DNA of 64,000 nucleotides from Misgurnus anguillicaudatus. Its lineage: Eukaryota; Chordata; Actinopteri; Cypriniformes; Cobitidae. Within the stretch, counting starts at the first letter, position 1. Every line of letters starts with the position of its first letter. Of this stretch, positions 11,351 through 23,674 are shown piece by piece. The stretch lies in the NCBI RefSeq assembly GCF_027580225.2, contig NC_073361.2, positions 26,440,001 to 26,504,000 on the forward strand, written 5' to 3'. A model generated the notes under the pieces. It was not told where the DNA came from. It ran no database searches and saw only the letters and a list, made by a program, of their open reading frames with translations. Position numbers and translations under genes: made by a program.

Positions 11351-11946
11351 GGAAATAGTTGGCCACTCCAAAGCTTGCGTGCTTTTGCAAATCACAGAGA
11401 CTGCTACCTTGCTGGCTTTTAACCCTTGAAAGTGTCGCTGCAGAGCGTTTCACATTTCCCGTTTGTTTACCCCCTGCACTGTGTAGATGGACATTTCACT
11501 TTGGAATAAATGTTGGATGTTTGCAGCACGATTTGCAGGGGTTTGCTACGCAAACGGTTCAGCCGAGCCCCTGCTGTGAAAGGTGAGGTTGCCTGCAGGA
11601 AGACATCAGTGCGAAAAACGCATTTCGTCATTATTTTATTGGCTTGGATTTGTGCAACTGGTATTTGCGTTGTTTCTCAGACCAGTCGATGAACATAAAT
11701 TGTTTTACTAGTCTGTTGAATAAATGGAGCAAACATAACTTCCGGTACACTTTCGCATAGAATCAATATCAACAATCCTTTTCGAGTAGTTTATTTCTAT
11801 TTTTGTAGAAAAAATTTTTTCCGACAAGGTACTGTTTAAGAGGTCAGTTTAGCCACTTATCAAATTGATAAACACATGCATACTGGAAGTTAACTTGCAC
11901 ATAACCACATAACCACGGCGTCCAATGAAACGTCAATGTTCCATAA
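11351..11946. other. No gene recognised
   Basis: Short plus-strand open frames (11359-11586, 11510-11692) overlap in different frames and show no domain. The sequence occurs once in this window. Confidence 0.35.
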
Positions 11947-12436
11947 TTAAAGAGCATGTGTTTGCGTGGTTTGTGGTTAAAAAATACATTATTTTCCACA
12001 TACCATACATTTTTGTAGCTCGAGATTTCACTCGAAACGCACAGATTTAAAAAGCTCTATGTTCCTGATTGGCCAGCTAATCTGTACATTGTGATTGGCC
12101 GGAATACCTCTGACGTCAGCCGGAAATGTGACGATCCTTACCATGTTTGAAAGATTCGGTCACAATGCAATGCTAACAGGAGTTAGCTTACAGGCTGAGT
12201 CCGAAGGGGGAGGAATTATGATAATGTCGGTCTTGTCTACGTCAACACGCCCAGGAAGTAAACGGTTGCCTACAATCTGTTTGTTTGTTGTAGTCCAAAA
12301 AAAGAGATTTACGTTGGAAACGATAACTCGGGTCATCGTTTACTTTGGGGTTTGTACCTTTTGCATATCGTTAACGTACTAATACACACTCCCAAGGAAA
12401 TTTAAAAACGTGAATCGGACAATAGGTGCTCTTTAA
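11947..12436 (-). mobile_element. MITE family A, copy 3, internally deleted
   Basis: The reverse complement of 617-1145, bounded by TTAAAGAGCA on the left and AGGTGCTCTTTAA on the right. The left end lacks about 40 bp relative to copy 1 just inside the terminus. The open frame at 12095-12382 is repeat-derived. Confidence 0.8.
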
Positions 12437-12964
12437 TGTAAGCTTTAGGAACCAGGCCACCTGTAGAAAATTTATATATTGAAAAACAAAACTTGGCGAC
12501 TTTATGATTTAAAGTCCCGCCTTTAAGTTTAAAGAGCCAATAAACAGTTGGCACCCCAAGACCAGCCTAAATGTTTTTATCTTTGCATGATTTTAGCTGA
12601 GGAAGCAAAATTTGTGAAACTATTTTTGTTAATTTAAAAATGCTATTCAAACACAAACCCAAACAAAAACAATTTCCGAGGTTAAGGAATAAATCGTTGA
12701 GATTATAATCTCCACTATAACCTGTACCATGTTTTAAAGTGAGTTTACCCACTGAGGAAATTGTGTGAAAAATGCCTTTCATTATTTTTTTATCAGCCAG
12801 AATGTGTGAAACTAAGTTTCTCAGACCAATCACTAAGCTAGTCTGTGGCATAAACACTAAATATTTGCCACAAAAATTTTATATACCACAATCGACAGGG
12901 TCGGAAGTAGACATAATGGAATAAATGTTATTAATACGCTTAATTGCACCTTTAGGAACCTCCT
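12437..12964. other. Unclassified sequence, partly duplicated across the next element
   Basis: AAAGAGCCAATAAACAGTTGG (12531-12551) and TGATTTTAGCTG (12588-12599) recur in similar order at 13561-13604, on the far side of the 12965-13554 MITE. This may be a local duplication or two halves of another element. No gene is recognised. Confidence 0.35.
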
Positions 12965-13554
12965 TTAAAGGGACACTCCACTTTTTTTGAAAATATGTCA
13001 ATTTTCCAGCTCCCCTACAGTTAAACATTTGATTTTTACCTGTTTGGAATCCATTCAGCTGATCTCCGAGTCTGGCGGTACCACTTTTAGCATAGCTTAG
13101 CACAATCCATTGAATATGATTAGACCATTAGCATTGCGCCTAAAAATAACCAAAGAGTTTCGATATTTTTCCTATTTAAAGCTTGACTCTTCTGTAGATA
13201 CATCGTGTACTAAGACTGAGGGAAAATTAAAAGTTGTGATTTTATAGGCAGATATGGCTAGGAACTATACACTCATTCTGGCGTATTAATCAAGGACTTT
13301 GCTGCCGTAACATGGCTGCAGGAGGAGCAATGATATTATGCAGCAGCCGAAAATAGTCCTCTTAGTAACTTTTAATAGCAGGGGACTATTTTCGGGCACT
13401 ACCTTTTAATTTTCCGTCTGTCTTAGTACACGATGTAACTACAGAAGAGTCAAGTTTTAAATTGGAAAAATATTCAAAGAATCAGAATCAAATGTTTAAC
13501 TCTAGAAGAGCTGGAAAATGAGCTTATTTTCAAAAAAGTAGAGTGTCCATTTAA
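12965..13554. mobile_element. TTAA-flanked palindromic MITE, family E
   Basis: The left end TTAAAGGGACACTCCACTTT is mirrored by AGTAGAGTGTCCATTTAA at the right. Inside, ACTCTTCTGTAGATACATCG and its inverted partner CGATGTAACTACAGAAGAGT mark a second, inner level of symmetry. I recognise this as a common cyprinid palindromic repeat. There is no coding content. Confidence 0.85.
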
Positions 13555-13609
13555 GTTCAAAGAGCCAATCAGGTGTTGGAAACAACAGACTATGATTTTA
13601 GCTGCAAAA

Positions 13610-14510
13610 TGTGTGATTCCATTGTTGTTGTTTTATTGCTGATTAAAAAATGCATTTCCATACATTTTGGAGAGGAATACATCTTTGAGACTTTGAGATT
13701 TGTGTCGCATTTTGTCCGCCGTCTCATTTTCAGATGCACCTTTTGCCAGGCCTGCACATTTTGTGTGTGGTGGATCAGTAATTGCACCTCTGCCAGGGTT
13801 GGGTCAGATTGCTCTTGCAATCAATCAGTGCAGCGTAGATGGCACCGAGGGTTTGTCACATGGCCATTGTCCCACGAATGAAGGCAGAGAACCCTTCTGC
13901 AAAGCCAGCAAATACCTGCCTGTATGTCCGATGCGGAAGTCACCCCTCCCTTCTCCAGTCCCCCGTTCACCTGAACACATGTGACCTCGCTGTCTTCTGC
14001 AATCTCTGTCTGCAAACTCAATCCCCCTCAGTGGAGTTCATCGCTCCAGCTCCCTTAGGCTAGTCGGCTCGTTTACACACCCAGGAAGCATGTGGCATAT
14101 TGAACCCCTCTCTCGCTTGCTCGCTCCCTCTCTCTGTCCTCCACTGAGAGCAGATAAAGCCTCGGCCATCAAGCCCTGATTCTTTACGGTTCATTTTCCT
14201 TCTGCTTCTCCGCTAATTGTTTTTCGAGCCTCAACATGGCCAGGGACCATTTCAAATGCTGCATAATGAGGCTCTGGCGCACATTGACCATTACTGAATT
14301 AAACCGCCTCGCAGGAGGAGTGGACCGGGCGGACCTAATGATCCACTGTGAATGGCTAAGGGCTTTGATTGACGGCTGAGAGGAGGGGTTATGGAGTTTA
14401 AGGCTGGCAGGTTGATCTGAGTGGCACAGACGATGTACACGAGACTGACTGGCACATTTAGACGCCCTCTGCAGGATGTTTGGTAGCGACGCAGCTGGCT
14501 AAGATTACAT
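13610..14510. other. Repeat-poor block with shadow open frames
   Basis: Five overlapping short open frames on both strands (13573-14063) cancel one another as evidence of coding. The composition is balanced and no repeat copy exists in the window. It is a candidate for conserved non-coding sequence, unproven. Confidence 0.3.
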
Positions 14511-14658
14511 GTAACCCTTTAAATGCCACTGCACATCCACATTTAACCAACCTTAGTCTCATGTTTATTTGCTGTATATATACATTTTCCCTGCAGGCAT
14601 AGCTTAAGCCGAATAACTATATTATAAGGCTGTATTTATTAACATTAGTAAATGCAAA

Positions 14659-14895
14659 AAGGGATAGTTTACCCAAAAATGTAAATTATGTCATCATTTA
14701 CTCACCCTTATGTTGTTTCTTTATTCTGCTACACAATTGAAGATATTTTAATTATAGATAGTAATCACACAGTTGGCAGTACCCATTGACTACCATAGTA
14801 TTTGTTTTTCTTACTATGGAAGTCAATGGAAACCATCACCTGTGTAGTTACCATTATTTATCAAAATATCTTTTAACAGAATAAACAAACTTAGT
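14659..14895. mobile_element. Palindromic MITE related to family B
   Basis: The left part AAGGGATAGTTTACCCAAAA and CATCATTTACTCACCCTTATG match the family-B arm. The central ACCATAGTA...TACTATGGAAGTCAATGG and the closing CAAAATATCTTTTAACAGAA give the inverted half. Family-B arms here surround a different, short core. Confidence 0.6.
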
Positions 14896-15480
14896 GTAGA
14901 CTTAGTGTACTAGAAGTGTCTTGAAATTCATTATTGCACATTGAAGTTGCCGATCTACGTTTCATTTGATTTATTTTTTATTAATAAATGATGAAAATGT
15001 TTTGTATTGAAAGACTCTGTGATCGATCTTCTCTTTGATTGGCTAAAGTAATAATGCTTATGACAGTTAGCATTTTTTATGACTGTTATCGTATCAATAC
15101 TGTTTTTTGTAAATGAGTCTGTATGATTTGTCGTAGCATTTCAGTGAAAGTAAATTAATAAGCTAATGACAAATTTATATTTTATTCTTGGCATATTCTG
15201 CTGTATGTGCATAACAAAATGTAGATGAAAAATCTTTTCATTTTTTAAAGATCTTTATTTGTGCCAAACCTTTTACATTAAAAATGTTTAAGAGTTGAAT
15301 GTTACACTCCACCTGATTTCACTGCAGTCAGCAATTTTGTGCTGTTTGCCAACAGCAATGTTTTATGATTATTATGTATTTTTTTACCATATCTACCATA
15401 TTAAACTAGTGAGCATTTCATGGCCAATTTAAGTTACACCATATTCCCATTTAAAACAAAGGTACAAATAAAATAAATGT
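14896..15480. other. AT-rich, nothing recognised
   Basis: There is no open frame of note, no repeat copy and no structured element. Confidence 0.35.
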
Positions 15481-17037
15481 TTTTGCATTCACACAAATGC
15501 ATAATTTCAGCCATGGGTAGACGCATAGCACTATTGCTTTCTTCCTGTCAGCGATATTTAATTATATTTAGTCCCCTACGATGAGAATTTGATGCACCAC
15601 GCATATCTATGTGACATATGCTGTTCCGAATCTTATGGGGGACCGAATTATAAAGCCTGCGTTTGATAGTGCCGATCTTTATTGCGCTAACGCTAGATCA
15701 ATATGTGGAAATTCCCCTATTGATCTGAGCTGAAGAAAGAACAGGATGGCGGTCCGGCTGCTGATGTTTAGTGATTTCACTCCTTTTTTAGCTTTAAATC
15801 ATTTCCTGTTCGAAGGGATTAGAGTTAAATTTAGACTGCATGTTCTCTCCCATGTACGCTGGAAGAAGAGGAGCGCACCGTGCATACTAAGGCGCTGGAG
15901 TTTGGAGCGTGCGGGACGGGAACGGTGAACGTAATTTATTGCACAATATGGCGCTCTTATTGATTAGACAGCAAAAGGGCAGTACCAGCTGCTTCGCTAA
16001 TAGCCATATAAATGTTTCAAGCATGTGTCACCACCTTAAAACCAGCCTAGGGAGGAAAAAATAGCCGGGTGCTGCTCTTAGGTCATGCACCGGGACAAAT
16101 TTTTGATGATCCTGTTGCTGTTCAGTCAATATCTGGTAATGCGCTTGTTAAAGTTAATGCATACACGCTCCGGATAGGAAGTAGTGTTCACTTTGGTGCT
16201 GAATGCAATCCTGGCCACAATAAATAGGACTCGCTGCTGAGTTCGGTTGCCATTTTGTGGTGTCCATCATAGTGATCAGTTTCTAAATTTTTCTCAGAGG
16301 GCCTTCAGTTGCTTGATCTGGCTGGCTATTGATCTTACATCTGTTTGGGCTGCATGAACATTGAATTGCGATTAAAAACAGACATACAGATGGGGCTCGC
16401 GCAGGACGTGGCATCAACTTTTCCACGGCCTTTTCCGACTGCAAAGGTCAGGCGTGCAGTCTGGGAATCCTGACACTTTTTGTTTTAAATATTGTTTGAT
16501 AACACATTTAGTCCCTGTTTGGGTACGGATCCTTCAGGACCCCTAAATAACTGCAGAAATCTATACGGCAGTCTTTGTCCGTGGCATTTATCAGCTGCGC
16601 CGCTCTGGGGAGCGACTTGTGGATGTTTGTGTGAGCGGACGACCAGTGCAGCCGGCATTTAGCTTTTACAGTTTTTGTATTTAAATGTGATTGTTCTTCT
16701 CCTACGGGGCCATTACATGCATCTGCTTTCTTGTAGGAGGATGTGCAGTATTGAAATACGATTGCTGCCCTGCAGGGCGTACAGTATTGATTGGGAGCTA
16801 TGGATGCGTATTTCATCTTGTGCGTGGTGTTGATGAGGTTGCAGTCTACACGTAACGTCTTGACATCACAGAATCCCATCCTACATCTTGCAAAACCTTT
16901 AAGACCCATCACTTTATCCAGATCCCTGCTTGTTTTGTCATTCTTGAGAATATCCATATATTTAAGGGCCGTTTTTCAGTTTCGAATAATGGTCCATCAT
17001 CAATTATTCAAAAATTTGTATAAATTTGACATTCAAT
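15481..17037. other. Repeat-poor block; long minus-strand open frame judged non-coding
   Basis: A 149-codon frame runs on the minus strand at 16508-16957. It has no recognisable domain, and a plus-strand frame overlaps it. The unique sequence here resembles candidate regulatory DNA. Confidence 0.3.
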
Positions 17038-17749
17038 AATATGATGCTGGCACAAGAATTTTCGGTTTCTGTTGTATCACCCCCCAGCTCTATAATGGCT
17101 GTATAGGTGCTCTGGAACAATCCTTCCTAAAATGCATTAAACTTTCGTTTACAAAGACGTGAAACTCACCGAGTGGTCAGGGGTGTTCACTGATATGCTC
17201 ACACAAAAATCGCGTTAAAAGATGCTTTCCAACAGGTGTTTTAGCATTCGTTCTAAACTTGTGGACCTATTTTTCCAAACGCCTCACACCCGTATATTCT
17301 TCCATTGAGAGCTTGAATAATAGACACTCCAGCCCAGTTGGTGGCGATAATCTGCCTTTGCCAATTGCAAGAATACAAACAACTCCCGGCGGCAGAGTAA
17401 TACCGTACCTCACAGCACATCGAATACAAGTCAATGGAGTTGGACAAAAACTACGATAAAACCTGTTGGAGGGCATCTTTTGCGGCGGTTTTTGTGTGGG
17501 CCTGTCGGTGGGCGCCCCTGGCCGCTCGGTGAGTTTCGCGTCTTTGTAAATGAAAGTTTAATGCATTTTAGGAAGGATTGTTCCAGTGCACCTATGCAGC
17601 CATTATATTGGTGGGGGTGATACAACAAACACCCGTAAAAATTCCCGGACCAGCATCATATGTCCAAATTTCAGTCAAACCCGTTCTATTTCATCATAAA
17701 CAATCTGAAAACAGGGCTTTAAGTGTAAAATACCGAACTTTTCCTTTAA
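17038..17749. mobile_element. Large palindromic MITE, family J
   Basis: Arms of roughly 110 bp are inverted: ACAATCCTTCCTAAAATGCA near 17120 pairs with TGCATTTTAGGAAGGATTGT near 17561-17580, and TGTTGTATCACCCCC pairs with GGGGGTGATACAACA. The right end reads TTCCTTTAAG, with TTAA at 17746-17749. The left end appears truncated near ATATGATGCTGG. Overlapping open frames inside are products of the symmetry. Confidence 0.8.
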
Positions 17750-18270
17750 GACATTTGACAGGTCAGGTGTGCGTTTATTGAAAAAATAATGAATACTAGG
17801 GCTGGGCAAATAAATCTTTTTTTCGATTAATTGTTTTTTTTTACGTGGTCGATTCAAAATCGATTCTCAAAGGCCACAATTTTCCCCCCAAATTTATTTC
17901 CGCAAACATTGAACGTAAAATTAACGTTAATCTAATTAGTCTTTTCCACTAGATGTCACGCTCTTTTTTGCCTCTTTTTTGCGAGAGGCGAGCCTATCAT
18001 TCATTCATTCAGTCTATAGTCTAATATATTCTAATATAATATAATAATATAATATTCTTATATAATATAATATTCTATATAATCTTTATTCATTGAAACC
18101 GTCTCGAGATTCGGGATGGAAAAGAGAATCGAAACCGAATCGTTTTGATAGCTTGTGAATCAAAATCGAATCGATCTGGAACATCTGAATCGATACCCAG
18201 CCCTAATGAATACCCGTGAAACATTACTCAACCAATCAGAATAAAGCATTCAGCAGGCCCGTGGTGTAAA
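17750..18270. mobile_element. Second copy of the TTATACCACAG MITE, interrupted
   Basis: ACATTTGACAGGTCAGGTGTG (17750-17770) and AACCAATCAGAATAAAGCATT (18229-18249) match 4043-4143 but are separated by the hAT derivative at 17797-18205. The left end of the repeat has been replaced by family J. The right end reads CCGTGGTGTAAA. Confidence 0.75.
17797..18205. mobile_element. Non-autonomous hAT element with 8-bp duplication
   Basis: The element starts TAGGGCTGGGCAAA and ends ACCCAGCCCTA. It is flanked on both sides by ATGAATAC (17789-17796 and 18206-18213), an exact 8-bp duplication characteristic of hAT elements. The length is 409 bp and no transposase remains. Its host repeat is intact at 4023-4143. 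Confidence 0.9.
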
Positions 18271-18800
18271 CGCTAATATATCGTTATACTGTAGTTAACA
18301 TTATGGTTATCGTTAAAGTGTGACAGCCCTACAGTTTGAATAGTGCCTGTCTGTATTGTCTAGCACAGAACTTGTAGGAAAACATGAAATCTCTTTAGAT
18401 GTAAACATCTGTCAAACACTATTAGCGTTTGCTTGAGCCCAGTTCTGTTTCTCTTGTACATTTTACACTTGAGGGAAGAGGGTCAATATAGGGCTGGAGA
18501 TGAGGGATATGCTGGTGAGTTAGTCTGAGAATTGTCACTTTATTTGGTTAAATCCCTCCAAACTGCCAGACAGAGGCGAGCGCTGCTTATCCAAACAGCA
18601 TGCTTGCTGTTTCTGTGAGATGACACAAGTAACTTTAGCTGGGTTTCACAGACCAGGACACAAATAAGTAGCCTAGAATTTTGTTGTGTAATGCAGCGTC
18701 GACCATCAGGCAGTAAAACTGATTAATTGCTCTAATGCAAACGCAGCTAAACGCCACTTGCGTCAAAAATGAGATAATGATATAAATCGGATTCTTGCGT

Positions 18801-18913
18801 CTAGTGCTAGGCGATAATTCGATAACGATCATTTCCACGATATTAACCGGTGATCACGTTTCTATAAGTGTTTGATAATGTTTGCGTTATGGTGCGCAGG
18901 CATTCTGCAGACT
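18801..18913. repeat. Possible left part of a TAGTGCTAGGCGATA-type hAT derivative
   Basis: TAGTGCTAGGCGATAATTCG resembles the 61171 sequence TAGTGCTAGGTGATATGGCC. Related CGATATC/GTATC motifs occur again around 20240-20400. The far end could not be fixed. Confidence 0.35.
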
Positions 18914-19510
18914 CCCAGCTAACACATAATGTACTAGTTAGGTAATTTATTTGTCATTTTTAGTAATTTCATGACTTACCAGCTGGCAACGTAACTGTTA
19001 CGTCCTAGGGAGGTAATTTCATTACCATTACAGTACCAAATCACTACGTCGCCAGTACGGCCTAACGTCGTGAGATAACCAAGTACGTTTCAGTTACGCG
19101 ATACATTCGTAGTATTTTGGTAATTTCATAACTTACTGGCAAGGTAACGGTTCCATCACAGGGAGGTAATTTCATTACCATTACAATTATATAAACATTA
19201 ATTTCCTTTTCTATTTAGGTTAGCTTGTTAAAACTTTTCAGCCTCAAAGTTTCCCTCAAATAAGTCAAAATAGATTAAATACACCATGCGAGCAGCTCTT
19301 TACATGGGAAACAAAAAACAGCAGGACGGCGTCTGACAAGACCAGTCGTTTCTCTGAACTGAGACCCAAACACAAAATTTACCCACACAAAACTTTTAAT
19401 CCATTACGTTGTCATGACCTGACCTCGACAGGCAGATTACGTTGTGAAGTGAGTTTGGTCATCATATTACGTTGACGTTACGTAACAGTTACGTATTTTG
19501 GTTAGCTGGG
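18914..19510. mobile_element. MITE with CCCAGCTAAC ends
   Basis: The left end CCCAGCTAACACATAATGTAC and the right end TATTTTGGTTAGCTGGG are inverted. A GGTAATTTCATTACCATTACA motif is repeated inside at about 19012 and 19167, along with several GTAACTGTTACGT-like palindromes. No exact target duplication was found. Confidence 0.65.
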
Positions 19511-22395
19511 CTGCACTTCTGCATGCCACACGTCTTCTTGGTTTACAATCCAAGGGTCCAACTGGGTCACTCACCCAGTTAGACTTGGACGGGTAGAGTA
19601 AGAAAAATGAGCGACAGTAGCTCAATTTTTATTTAAACATTGAAGCGAATCTTTTTTTAAAATTTGCAAATAAAGAAAAACAAACAAATGCGAATTAGCT
19701 GCGTTTCCATCTAGTTGTTTGTGCGAATGACGGTGCCGTTGGTACCTTAGTAACCAACGGTAAAGCAAAACAAGGCACGCTTGGAAAATGGAGACAGGAC
19801 TGCTTGTAGTCACGATGGGGCAAGTTATTCGTTTATTAGCAGTGCAGCTTGAATTGGGATGCTGTGCACAGAAAAAGGAATTGTATTGTGTATCGACGAT
19901 CGTCAGACATATCGCCAATAGCAGTCTTTCACGGCGATAGTTAACGATGGTTGTTATTATAATTATTATCATTATAGTTTCACATTAACATGCGCATTGC
20001 ATGATTTTCCTCGCATGAGAGGGTTTGTGGGTTTCATGAGAGGGCACGCAGAGGGTTAAAACCAGCTACCTGGCACGCAGGACATTTTAGAGTGCGTGGG
20101 CTTTTCCGCGCTCAGATTAATGACATCAGTTTTAATGTTGCGGTCATGACAATGTTGCCCTTGCTTCTTTTTTGTCCATCAATCAAGTGACTTAAATGAG
20201 TAAAAATGATCAAATAAATAAATGAGTAAACTACTCCCCCCCCCCCGATAGTATTGTATATTGTCAATATCAAAATTGGGCGTTTTGCCCAAAAACTACT
20301 GTATCATTTACTGTGATACTTGTCGTTATCGACTGATACAGGGGAAAAAAAATTGTGAAATAATTTTTTGGCCATATCGCCCATGATGCACAAAGATAAA
20401 TTTTAAGCAATAAAATTGTCGACTACAGGGGGACAAAAGGGTAAGTCAGCTACAGGGTAAGACTAAAATCTGACCCGAATTGACTAGAATCTTTTTATTA
20501 TTAATTTTAATATATGGCTTTATGCTGGCACTCCTTTTGTTTTTCTGGAAATTAAATATAAGAAATAAATGAAAATAAATAAATCTAAGTTTTCTAGCAA
20601 AAGTTATGACTAGTGTAAAAAGTGAATTTTTGTTTTTATAGGGAATAACATCTCCATAATCTTTCTTTCTTTCTTTCTTTTTATTTCGAACAACAAAAGA
20701 ATAAAAATAACAAATTTAAAATAAAATATGAAAATACAATAATTGAAGATACAATAATTGTATTACCACATGAAACAAAACAAAATATCCTTTTACTTCA
20801 TGTGTGCGAAAAGGAGCGGGATGAAGCAAAAGCTTGTTTAAGGGAGGGATAATGAAATTATTTATTATGCAAATGTTGTTAAATGCAGTTTAATCTTTTC
20901 CAATAGCTGTTATTTTTTGAAAGCCTAATAGTTGAAATTGTTTTGCACTAAGGGCATTTCTTAATTAATAAAAGCTTTTCTGTGGTCCGTCTTCCAATTG
21001 GGCAGCAAATGGTAATTGTGTTTGTACGTTTCTAATCTTTCCATCTCCCTTAAACAAACGCTGGGTTTCTGAGGCAGGCATTGTAATAAGTCCTGTTTGC
21101 AAACACCTGAGTAGTTGAAAAGATGGAAGCCTCAGGCTGATTATGGTCTCTGAATTCTGTTTTTCTTCCGAACGACTTTGTTATTAGCTCCTGGTTTACC
21201 TGAAGGCTTGGCCCCAAAGAACATATTAGCCTTTCTTCACCACACTATATGGAAATGTATAAGTAATGTTGTCCGTAACATGCAATAAAACCAGAATAGG
21301 TGGGTTTTATTGTTTTGGCCTGTATCTCACGCTGTGCTTTAACTACATTTTATTAGGTGTGAAATTAAAATATTAATAGGCTGATGTCTGGCTTTGCAAA
21401 GAGCGGGACGTTTGTAGAGACGCGCAAGTCGAGCACTGCGGGAGCGAGGCGGGTAACCGTACGTCTATGGGCCCTTTTAACATCTCATACCTCTGTATGA
21501 AATAGACTTTCATCTAGCCTACTGTGAAAGTATTAAAAGACGAAGCTTCGTGTGTTGTCACATTGCCTGCGGGACACTAATTGAGGTTGGTTGCCGATGT
21601 TGTTGGGAAAGGGTGGTAAAAAGAAAGAAAATATCTCACACAATAGAAATATTTTTTTACTTTATTGTGTTGTCCTTGACAAATGTGTGTATTTCATTTT
21701 CATTATTTCATTGTCTAATAAATCAAATCAATAAAAAAATCGAATTAACACAGAGCTAAGCAATACGCTGGTTAAACACATATCGATGCCAAATAGTATA
21801 TTGACATGCTTTAGTTTTTTTTTATATGACTGGGTAATCTTCCAACATTAAATCAATACGCCATAAGAGGCTGTGGCTTATTAATAGCAATAGATTTATA
21901 TACTGTATGTTTTATACTTGTTAACTGTAACTTCTTATGCATATCTGAACATTTTTGTCTTTAAGCTTTTTTTAAAAATTTGGTATCAGTTTAACATGGT
22001 ACAAAGCCAGCGTGGTAAAAATGAGACAGTGGTAATTATGTATTGGTTGAGCTCTTGCCTGCAGGAGCACTTGGTCTCTGGGGCTGAGTGGGTCACTGTT
22101 GTAATGGAGAGGTGCGAGCCTGTGTGTTTGTTGTTAGGACGAGAGGGGAGGGGTCGATAATGGTGTTGCAGATCTGGAGAGGGGCGAGGACTGACACTCA
22201 GGTTTCATTAAAGGCAGGTGACCTCAGGTGGACCTCAGCCACTCTGACAGACTGAACTACACCTGTGATCTACAGGATTGAAAATAATACAAACAAAAAT
22301 GGCATATTTAAATTATTGCTCTTCTTTTTTTTCTCTTGCATGGGAATTGTTTTGTTGCATGTGTTGCATGCGATGTGTATTTTTATAGAGATGTG
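19511..22395. other. Mixed AT-rich sequence, no gene recognised
   Basis: It contains a C run at 20234-20247 and a TTTC microsatellite at 20659-20683. The stretch 20990-21250 is repeat-poor. The minus-strand frame 19622-19972 and plus-strand frames at 21550-22160 have no domain and no splice context. Confidence 0.35.
20659..20683 (+). repeat. TTTC microsatellite
   Basis: About five TTTC units (CTTTCTTTCTTTCTTTCTTT) are followed by an A-rich stretch. Confidence 0.85.
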
Positions 22396-23003
22396 TTCGT
22401 TGCTAGGGTGTTGTGGGTGGTTGCCTGGGTGTTGCTTTGCTGTTTCTAGGGTGTTGTGTGTGGTTGCCTGGGTGTTGCTGTGCTGTTGCTGTGCTGTTTC
22501 TTGGGTGTTATGAGTTGTTGCATGGGTGTTGCTGTGCAGTTTCTATGGTGTTGTGGCTAGATGCCTGGGCATTGCTGTTTGGTTGTTAGGGTGTTGTGGC
22601 TGGTTGCTTGTGGGTTGCTGAGTGGTTGTTAGGGTGTTGGGGGTGGACGCTTGGGTGTTGCTGTGCTGTTTCTAAGGTGTTGTGTGTGGTTGCTTGGGTG
22701 TTGCTGTGTCCTTTCTAGGGTGTTGTGTTTGGTTGCCTGGGTGTTGCTGTGTCCTTTCTAGGGTGTTGTGTGTGGTTGCCTGGGTGTTGCTGTGCTGTTT
22801 CTAGGGTGTTGTGGCTGATTTCCTGGGCATTCCTGTGCTGTTTCTAAGGTGTTGTGTGTGGTTGCTTGGGTGTTGCTGTGTCCTTTTCTAGGGTGTTGTG
22901 TTTGGTTGCCTGGGTGTTGCTGTGCTGTTGTCAGGGTGTTGTGGCTGGTTTCCTGGGCATTCCTGTGCTGTTTCTAGGGTGTTGTGTGTGGTTGCTTGGG
23001 TGT

Positions 23004-23251
23004 CCCTACTGAAAAATTTAGCTAAGACCAGCATAAGCTGGTGAGCTGGTTTTAGCTGGTCTCCCAGCTTGGTTTTAGCTGGTTTTGCTGGTGTAGGAAG
23101 CTGGTCTAGCTGTGTTTTGGTCACTTTTTAAGCTGGTCTAGCTGGAGCCACCAGCATGACCAGCTTTGTCAGGCTGGGAGGACCAGCGTAAACCAGCTAG
23201 TGCCACCTTAAACCAGCTAAAACCAGCTACCAGTTGGATTTTTCAGTAGGG
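23004..23251. mobile_element. Palindromic MITE inserted in the minisatellite
   Basis: Ends CCCTACTGAAAAATTTAGC and GGATTTTTCAGTAGGG are inverted. The interior is a run of AGCTGGT/ACCAGCT motifs. Removing the element, together with at most a 2-bp GT duplication, restores a normal minisatellite unit (TTGCTTGGGTGTTGCTTTATCC). Confidence 0.8.
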
Positions 23252-23400
23252 GTTGCTTTATCCTTTCTAGGGTATTGTGTGTGGTTTCCTGGGTGTTCCT
23301 GTCTGTTTCTAGGGTGTTGTGTGTGATGTCCTATTGTTGCTGTGTTTTTTCTAGGGTGTTATGTTTGGTTGCCTGGGTGTTGCTGTGTTGTTGTGTAGGG

Positions 23401-23674
23401 GCGGCTGTGGTTCAGTGGTTCATGTAGGTTGTCTACAAACCGGAAGGTTGGTGGTTCAAACCCCGGCTCCACCGGACCAAGTGTCAAGGTGTCCTTGAGC
23501 AAGACACCTAACCCCAGCTGCTCCCGACGAGCTGGTTGGCGCCTTGCATGGCTGACACTGCCGTCAGTGTATGAATGTGGGAGTGAATGGGTGAATGTGA
23601 GGCAATATTGTAAAGCGCTTTGGATGGCTATAGGTCTGTTAAAAGCGCTATATAAATGCAGTCCATTTACCATT
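23401..23674 (+). mobile_element. tRNA-derived SINE
   Basis: The tRNA-like head contains box A (GTGGTTCAGTGGTT, 23407-23420) and box B (GGTTCAAACCCC, 23453-23464), the internal RNA polymerase III promoter. The body includes CTTGAGCAAGACACCTAACC, and the tail AAGCGCTATATAAATGCAG is of the kind shared with partner LINEs. The flanks TTGTGTAGGG and TTGTTAGGG form a plausible imperfect target duplication. It appears full length and is not host coding sequence. Confidence 0.85.

Noticed and set aside
16508..16957. 149-codon minus-strand open frame as a gene
   Set aside because: No domain, no splice or promoter context, and a plus-strand frame overlaps it; length alone is not convincing in this composition.
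22265..23124. Leu/Cys-rich and Pro/Thr-rich frames as membrane or mucin-like proteins
   Set aside because: They are translations of the 43-bp minisatellite.
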